Assembly: GCF_026213295.1 (NCBI RefSeq)
Contig: NC_079426.1
Span: 26,660,902 to 26,724,901 of the forward strand
Direction of reading: 5' to 3'
Source of the DNA: Gadus chalcogrammus
Taxonomy: Eukaryota; Chordata; Actinopteri; Gadiformes; Gadidae
Length of the DNA stretch: 64,000 nt
Made by a program: the position numbers and the translations under genes. The first letter of the stretch is position 1, and every line of letters begins with the position of its first letter. Under the pieces are notes generated by a model. That model worked only from the letters and a program-made list of their open reading frames with translations. It had not been told where the DNA came from and ran no database searches. This document shows, in pieces, positions 57,538 through 64,000 of this stretch.

Positions 57538-57671
57538 GTGTCACCCTTGAACATTAATCTGTTTTAGCATCTGTGCCTCAGAAAACTAATAATGATTTCT
57601 CGCCTGGTCCCCACAGGAAAACACACACACATGCAGACTTTTACACACACATGTTTGAGCGTGCGGGCACA

Positions 57672-57673
57672 CC

Positions 57674-57752
<79 letters not shown>
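57672..57752. repeat. (AC)n microsatellite
   Basis: About 40 AC units. With the preceding GT tract it forms a potential giant inverted pair. Confidence 0.97.
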
Positions 57753-57755
<3 letters not shown>

Positions 57756-57914
57756 CCAAAACTCCCTAGCTATCAGGTAGGACACCAGAGTCCTTCAGGG
57801 GGGGCGCGACGTGAGAAAAAAATAAACCCGAAGAAAAACCTGAAAGTCGATGATTCAAATCATCAATCGTACTTCAACTGTAGAAGTAACCTAACTAAAT
57901 CAATTTTCTACCGT

Positions 57915-58240
57915 TTATCTTCGTGCAAACCATTTAACAAATCTACACACTTGTATCTTCAATAATATCTAAACAGAATTTCGATATCATTTAAAATTTC
58001 TTCTGAATCACAGTTTTAGTTTCATACCGCTTCGTTTTCAGCTGTTTTCATTGAAGACGTCAGCCCATTCTGATACACCTACTTCTAGACATCGTAACTC
58101 ATTCATTTTTCATCACTTTACCATCGTTCAAACCATTGAACAAATCTACACACTTGTATCTTCAATACTATCCAAACGGAATGGATTATCACAGTTTTAG
58201 TTTCAAACCGGCATCGTCTTCAGTTGCTTATAATAATTTA
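57915..58240 (+). promoter_or_regulatory. Tandem 5' units upstream of the LINE ORF (candidate promoter monomers)
   Basis: CAAATCTACACACTTGTATC occurs at about 57939 and 58139, 200 bp apart. Each is followed by AATA.TATC.AAAC.GAAT and CACAGTTTTAGTTTCA. Position and repetition recall the promoter monomers at the 5' ends of some LINEs. Promoter function is inferred only. Confidence 0.4.
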
Positions 58241-58479
58241 GGTCACAATAGCAACGCCGGTAAACCATGGCGTTTCATGGCGGTTACCATGGCGCCGCAG
58301 CGAGTGGCAGCCCGATACAGCAGCTCCCGACCCCCTTTTCCTATTTCCTTTTTATTTAAAAATTGTTATCTAGATATACTTTTTAGAACTTCAACTCTAG
58401 GCTTTGTTAATACTTAGGTTTAATTCTTGAGATAAATTATAAATCAATAGGGCTCTTAAACGGTTGTGCAACAACAACA

Positions 58480-61010
58480 ATGTGCAACAATGTGACGATC
58501 ACCGCGACCACCGCGACCACCAAACAACAACAACACAGGGCCAACGTCTATTCCCGAGACGAGCTCCTCCAGCACCGGGATCGACCAGTGGTGTGCCCGA
58601 AGGGGATCCCGAGGGAGTTGAAGTTAAGGCGGCGTGGGACCAGAGCAGGAGCCATGGTGAGGAACAAGAAGAGAGGAGGTGGAGATACAAGCCCCGTCTT
58701 CCCTCGGTCGTCATGGGGAATGTACGCTCACTGCCCAACAAGACGGACGAACTATCAGCCCTCATTACCGGACAGCGCGAATACCGGGAATGCAGTGTGT
58801 TGTGCCTGACGGAGACATGGCTGAACGGGAAGATACCGGATTGCTCTGTGGAACTAGCCGGCTTCACGCTAGTTCGGGCGGACAGAGACAAACAGAGCGG
58901 TAAGAAGCCGGGTGGTGGACTGGCCGTTTTTGTTAACTCCAAATGGTGCAACCCTGGACATGTTACTACGAAGGAAGTCACGTGCTCGCCTGATGTTGAG
59001 CTGTTGGCTGTGGGACTGAGACCTTACTATCTGCCCCGTGAGTTCTCGGCTGTCATTATTGTTGTTGTTTACACTCCACCATCAGCTTTTGCGGGGCGGG
59101 CTTGTGACGTCATTCACTCCACCGTCGCAGACCTGCAAACTCGGCATCCCAACGCTCTCATTATAGTGAATGGAGACTTCAACCATGTTTACATCTCAAA
59201 GACACTGACTGACTTCACTCAGTATGTGACCTGCAGCACCAGAGGGGACAAGACATTGGACTTACTGTATGCCAATGTTAAGGAGGCATACAGTGCAACA
59301 GCTCTCCCCCCCCTGGGCAAATCAGACCACTGCTTGATACAACTGTCTCCTATATACAAACCTCTTGTGAGGAGACAGCCAATCACCACCAGGACTGTAC
59401 AGCAGTGGTCTGTGGAGGCTGAGGAGGCCCTGATGGAGTGCTACAGGACAACAGACTGGGAGATGTTTCAGGAAGACTACGGCGACGATATTGATGGTCT
59501 CACTCAATGCGTCACAGACTATATAAAGTTCTGTGAGGAGAGTGTTGTCCCCACCAAGAAGGTTCGCTGCTTCCCCAACAGCAAACCCTGGATCAACAGG
59601 GACATCAAAGTCCTGTTGAACCGGAAGATGAGAGCCTTCATGGCAGGAGACAATAAGGACACACAGAGGGAAATACAGAGAGAGCTGAGGAGGGAACTGA
59701 GGAGGGCTAAAGACTGCTACAAGAACAGAATAGAGGGGAAGCTGCAGAAGAACAACCCCCGAGAGGTGTGGGCGGGGTTGAGAACCATCACTGGCATGAA
59801 AAATGCTGGAGGATCACAGGAAGGGACAAAGGAACGGGCCGACGAGCTAAACCTGTTTTTTAACAGATTTGACTCACCAACTGGGGCCAGACCAACACCC
59901 CCCTCCCCCTCCTGCACTACTCATCTCTCTGCTATACCACAAGACCCGGGGATGGCAGCTTTTGCACCTCCCCTCCCAGCACCACCCTCTCTCTCTCTCC
60001 CTTTCCTCACTTCTAAGGTGGCTGGACCAATGTCAAGCCCAGGGATCAGTCATCCCCTCATCACACCCCCAACTATCCCAGTGACCCCAGCAACAACAAA
60101 CCCCATCATCAACACCAGCTGCGTGAGACGGCAGCTCACCAGGATCAGGACATACAAGGCCAGAGGACCGGACGACATCAGCCCGAGGGTGCTCAAGATT
60201 TGTGCAGAGCAGCTGGCAGGAGTGTTCACGCATCTTTTCGGCCTCTCCCTGAGGTTGAAAAAGGTGCCAACACTCTGGAAGACATCCTGCGTAGTCCCTG
60301 TCCCGAAGAAGGGACGACCCAGCGCTCCAAAAGACTTCAGACCTGTGGCTCTAACGTCACACGTCATGAAAATCTTCGAGAGGATGGTCCTGGAGCACCT
60401 CAGGCCCTTGGTGCATGACTGCCTGGACCCACTGCAGTTTGCGTACCAGACCGACATCGGCGTGGAGGACGCCATCATCTGCCTGCTTCACAGAGCTTAC
60501 ACGCACTTGGAGAGGCCGCAGAGCATGGTTAGGATCATGTTCTTCGACTTCTCCAGTGCTTTCGACACCGTCCAGCCAGTCCGGCTGGTGGAGAAGCTCC
60601 ATGTGATGAAGGTGGATCCTGACATGGTGGCATGGATTTCAAACTACCTCACGGACAGGCCGCAGTATGTCAGGCTGCGACACTGCTTGTCAGACGTGGT
60701 GACCAGCAACACCGGCACACCCCAGGGAACTGTACTTTCACCGTTTTTGTTCTCCCTCTACACCTCGGATTTCTGCTACAACTCCCGAGCATGCCATCTG
60801 CAGAAGTTCTCTGACGACTCCTCCATTGTTGGATGCATCACAGACAATAGGGAGGAAGAGTATAGGGAACTAGTTGAGAACTTTGTGGGATGGTGTGACG
60901 GGAACCACCTTCAGCTCAACACCGGGAAAACCAAGGAGCTGGTGGTGGACTTCCGGCGCAGAAAGAGCACCCCAATACCTGTTTACAGATGTTCTACCAG
61001 TCTGTGGTAG
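58480..61010 (+). pseudogene. LINE endonuclease and reverse transcriptase (L2-like), two lesions
   Basis: The N-terminal part fits the frame from ATG 58480 (RELKLRRRGTRAGAMVRNKK) and shifts near 58675 to the main frame, whose first ATG is 58713 (MGNVRSLPNKTDELSALI). Endonuclease landmarks: CLTETWLNGKIPDCS, GGGLAVFVNSKWCNPG, VNGDFNH, LGKSDHCLIQL. Reverse transcriptase landmarks: RTYKARGPDDISPRVLK, VPVPKKGRPSAPKDFRPVA, FDFSSAFDTVQPVRL, TPQGTVLSPFLFSLY, QKFSDDSSIVGC. Near 60990 the frame ends after RRRKSTPIPV because about 58 codons present in the copy at 2503-3057 are missing. Otherwise the 765-residue main frame is open, so this is a recent copy. The product would nick DNA and reverse-transcribe the LINE RNA. 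Confidence 0.85.
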
Positions 61011-61396
61011 CCAGTGCCACCTTCTTTGCTGTAGTGTGCTGGGGAGGAGGCATCGGGAGCGGTGGTGCCAGCAAGCTGAATAAGCTGGTGAGGAAGGCGA
61101 GCTCTGTGGTGGGGATGAAGCTGGACTGTGTGGAGGCTGTGAAAGAGAGGAGGATGAGGGGGAAGCTGCAGGCGATCATGGACAATCCCTCTCACCCTCT
61201 CTACGCCGAGCTGAGGCAACTCAGGAGCACATTCAGCCACAGACTCTCTCAGCCACGTGCCTCAAAGCGCTTGGGGGGCTCTTTCATCCCATCAGCTATC
61301 AGACTTTATAACACCTCAACCCCCCGCTCCCAACGTCCCCAAAGCCCCAACAGCTCCTTTATCCAGACCTGTTTAAGGATTAAACCGCACACCTAA
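60989..61396 (+). pseudogene. LINE ORF C-terminal domain, out of frame after deletion
   Basis: MFYQSVVASATFFAVVCWGG, then KLNKLVRKASSVVGMKLDCV and GSFIPSAIRLYNTSTPR, ending at TAA 61396. Matches FYESVVASAILFAVVCWG in the 2503-3057 copy. It would follow the reverse transcriptase in an intact element; here the join is out of frame. Confidence 0.8.
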
Positions 61397-61753
61397 GGTC
61401 TGCACCTATTGTTAACCTTGTTATTTGTTATTTATTTACTTAATTTTTCGATTACTTCAGGGTCCCTGCACATTTGGCACATTTATATTTATATTTATAC
61501 TTATTTTTATATTATACCTCATATTTCATCGTACTTATTTATTATTTTATCTACAAACGGAGAGTTACATGTATATAGTATGTTTGTTTTATCTTAATCT
61601 AATTAAAATAGTTTTTTACTATAATTTATTTTCAATTAGTAAATGTATTGTATATATACTGTTTTTTCGCACTTCTCTTTTCCCACTGTACTGCTGGTCA
61701 CCTGTGAATTTCTCCCAAGGGGGATTAATAAAGGACTATCTTATCTTATCTTA

Positions 61754-62888
61754 AACAAACCCCGCCGAATAGTCGAATCTCTGGACTGAAAAAGCAGATC
61801 TGATTCGACTCTGAAAATTCAGGGTCGGGGACCCTGAATGAATCTGTGTAAACTGGCAGTTTACACAGATTAAGATGTTCAAATGTATTTAAAAAAGGTT
61901 AAGCTAAAACATGCTTAGATAAAGTTGTTAAATTGTGTTAAGAAATGTGTTTAAAAACGCACAAAGATGTTTTAATGTTTCAGAAATATGTTTCAAATGT
62001 TTAAAAAATATGTTTCAAATGTTTAAAAAATATGTTTCAAATGTTTTAAAATTATGATCAGAGATGTTTAAAATGTGTAAAATAATTAAGATAGCTTTCA
62101 AAACACAGGTCTTTAGAACATTTTTTATTGGGGGGGGGGGGGGCTCAGCTGATTTTTTTTCTCTGAGGGGGGGCTCACTCTCTCACACTTTGAAAACCCC
62201 TGAGGTAGGTAATACATTTAAGAGAGAGTGAAGAAGAAGAAGAAGAAATAGAGAGGAAGTGATGGAGGGAGGAATGTTTCTCCAGGGCTCTGGGAAAAGA
62301 TTCAAAGTCACTGTTTGGCAAGTCCCAAGTCTTAGCAGTCAAGTCTGAGTCAAGTGCAAGTCAAGACAGGGAAAGGCAAGTCAAGTCCAAGTCCAAGTCA
62401 CATCAAAGCCAAGTCGAGTCCAAGTCCCAAAGTTTTTCAAGTCCTAAACAAGTCATTTCAGGGGACACTGCAGGGACCCCTGTCATTTCACTTAATAATG
62501 TCATTATTAGGCTATTGATCATAATTACAACATATCACTCTAATGTACAGTGTCATTTCTTATCAATACACTCAATAATATGTTCATTGTTACTGTCTTC
62601 AAATGTGTTATATGCGCATGCGCCAAAATCCTATTTTGACTCAGAGGATAAGTGAGAGTGGACGGTGGGTTTGAATTGTATTAATAGGCTACGGAAGGCA
62701 CCACTGTGACCCTAACGTTGGTAAAGCTGCGCCTTGACTAGTGTGGCATATGAGCTATGTATGGATGTCTGAAAGGACTGCTTGAGTGGATGTCTGTTAC
62801 AGTATACCACAATTTTCCTTAAGGAAATTTTCCTTACCACCCGCCTGTGTCTTCAGTAGTAGAAGCTGAAGTAGTAGTATTAGTAGCT

Positions 62889-62919
<31 letters not shown>

Positions 62920-62986
62920 CTGAAGTAGTAGTAGTAAAAGCTGAAGTAATAGTAGTAGCTGAATTTGTAGTACTATTGGTAGTAGT
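61754..62986. other. Non-coding low-copy and simple repeats
   Basis: TATGTTTCAAATGTTTAAAA-type direct repeats at about 61985-62045. A G-run at 62131-62142. AAGTC/CAAGTCAAGTCC repeats at about 62322-62450 (a repeat common in fish DNA). A (GTA/AGT)n tract with GCTGAAGTA interruptions at about 62858-62960. The valine-rich frame over the last is an artefact. Confidence 0.6.
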
Positions 62987-63401
62987 TAGGGCTGTAACGA
63001 TACGCGTATCGAAACTGAAATCGCGACACTCAAAGCCACGAACCTGTCTCGCGGTGTGAGAAGGCAGAAGCGCGATATGCCCTTTCTAACTCTCCGGTCA
63101 AAATGTCTGATTGAAATTTGCTAATAATTGTCTAAATAATAGTCTGCTGACAGCGCCCCCTCCTATGCCGTAAGTATGCGACGAGATGCCCTCTCTGTGA
63201 TGACCGCTCTCCGTGGCTACGGAGGATTGCATTTCTCCACAGCCGTCTAAGTCCTCATATGCGATATGAACGACATTTATCCAGAGTGGGCCAAGCGCGA
63301 AAAAAATTGCCTCTGTGATCCTGTCTCTATTGTTTTGTGTGATTTGACCGGCAGTTGGTCTGCTTACAGGTCGGAATGAAGCAGCCACCGATTATTGACA
63401 G
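62987..63401. mobile_element. Left end of a hAT-like element, truncated
   Basis: Starts TAGGGCTGTAACGATACGCG, a common hAT-type terminus. No matching right end; it is cut by the element at 63402. No domain recognised in the minus-strand frame at 63098-63388. Confidence 0.5.
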
Positions 63402-64000
63402 CAGGGCTCTACACTAACTTTTTTTTTCAGGAGCACTCGTGCCCCTAAGTTAAAAAGTTTAGGAGCACAGGAAAAAAAAATGGGGGCACAATAGGTTTTT
63501 GTTTAGAACATTTATTAGCGTGCAGAAATTGCACACACCAACAGCACCAACTTACTAAAGCAAAATTAAGACAAATAAATAGACAAGATTAAATTTAGCT
63601 TACACAAAAAAGCACAAATTTCGGCTTCCACCGTACCAGGGGTTATTGGGCTGGGTGCGATTTATATAGAAATCGGGACAGCAAGAACGCATAGTGGACT
63701 CGATGTGTTTCACCACTGCATCGCGTTTCAGATTAGGGTTCCCCGTTATAAACAGAGAGGAGCCTGCCATTGCCGAGTGGGCTTCCTTACAAAATGTACA
63801 GAACATTTTCATGTTCTTAGCATCATAAACTAGCCACCCGAAATCCTTCAACCAGTCGGGGGATGAATTTGTAGACTTAATCGCCTAAACTAACAGCATT
63901 AACTTTCTCCCCGCAGTCTATTCATAATATTGTAATGACCACGGAAGAGGCAGTGAATGAAGTATTGATTAGACAGCGATTTAGATACCTAATAGTTTTT
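63402..64000 (-). mobile_element. hAT element, left part (continues beyond window)
   Basis: Starts CAGGGCTCTACACTAAC. It encodes a zinc-finger segment on the minus strand and ends in the same conserved segment found at 309-455 (GTCTATTCATAATATTGTAA, GGCAGTGAATGAAGTATTGA). It is therefore related to the element at the window start, in the opposite orientation. Confidence 0.65.
63597..63895 (-). pseudogene. Zinc-finger N-terminal domain of a hAT-type transposase, partial
   Basis: The minus strand reads AIKSTNSSPDWLKDFGWLVY, then MKMFCTFCKEAHSAM (C-x2-C), NPNLKRDAVVKHIESTMRSC. This matches the TTF/BED-type finger found at the start of some hAT proteins (W..F.WL.YD....M.C..C). The second histidine position is C (STMRSC), and the frame ends at about 63597 with no catalytic domain before the element terminus, so only a short zinc-finger fragment remains. 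Confidence 0.55.

Larger units (their letters stand above)
57815..61753 (+). mobile_element. L2-like LINE, nearly full length
   Basis: The 5' region has two tandem units (57915-58120, 58121-58240), then a leader matching the minus-strand LINE at 6.8 kb (GGCGCCGCAGCGAGTGGCAGC). One long endonuclease-reverse transcriptase frame follows, then a short 3' UTR ending GGGGGATTAATAAAGGACTA and a (TCTTA)n tail at about 61736-61753. Such short tandem tails are usual in the L2/CR1 group. The 5' limit is uncertain. Confidence 0.85.

Noticed and set aside
62847..63059. Valine-rich frame
   Set aside because: Translation of the (GTA)n tract.

Overview
The window looks like transposon-rich DNA from a ray-finned (teleost-like) fish. 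The case rests on its contents: two kinds of fish LINE (L2-like and Rex1/CR1-like), hAT, PIF/Harbinger, Sola-like and integrase-type DNA transposons, many MITEs, dense CA/GT microsatellites, and transposon genes with introns. I found no host gene I can name. Two short stretches with splice-like borders (1880-2064 and 25676-25742, both minus strand) are the only host-exon candidates, and both are weak.

Layout. 1-601 holds transposon ends. 990-1640 is a tandem array of about 171 bp units. 2330-6800 is a minus-strand L2-like LINE split by a Harbinger element. 7197-7877 is a copy of an unidentified ~690 bp repeat. 9.6-17.9 kb holds MITEs, a dead hAT transposase and a possible LTR. 18.96-24.23 kb is an unusual inverted-repeat complex: a 4.2 kb foldback element with 611/612 bp arms, inserted in a 148 bp satellite and itself containing two more palindromes. 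24.2-34.9 kb is mostly non-coding DNA with microsatellites, two MITEs and an L1/Tx1-like LINE scrap.

34.87-50.1 kb is a deep nest. An older repeat was split by a Rex1-like LINE. That LINE took three insertions: Harbinger A, a hAT element, and Harbinger B. The hAT element in turn received an integrase-type transposon and a Sola-like transposon, and Harbinger B received a MITE. Target-site duplications can be read for most levels, so the order of events can be reconstructed.

52.9-57.35 kb is an apparently complete hAT element: matching ends, a perfect 8 bp target duplication and a four-exon transposase whose splice phases all fit. 57.8-61.75 kb is a nearly full-length plus-strand L2-like LINE with two lesions. 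The window ends in another hAT element related to the one at its start.

How the genes work together. The coding content is almost all transposition machinery. The LINEs encode endonuclease plus reverse transcriptase. The Harbingers pair a DDE nuclease with a Myb-like DNA-binding protein on the opposite strand. The hATs encode BED-finger DDE transposases that could also mobilise short non-autonomous relatives. All alignments and identities were read by eye; no database was searched.
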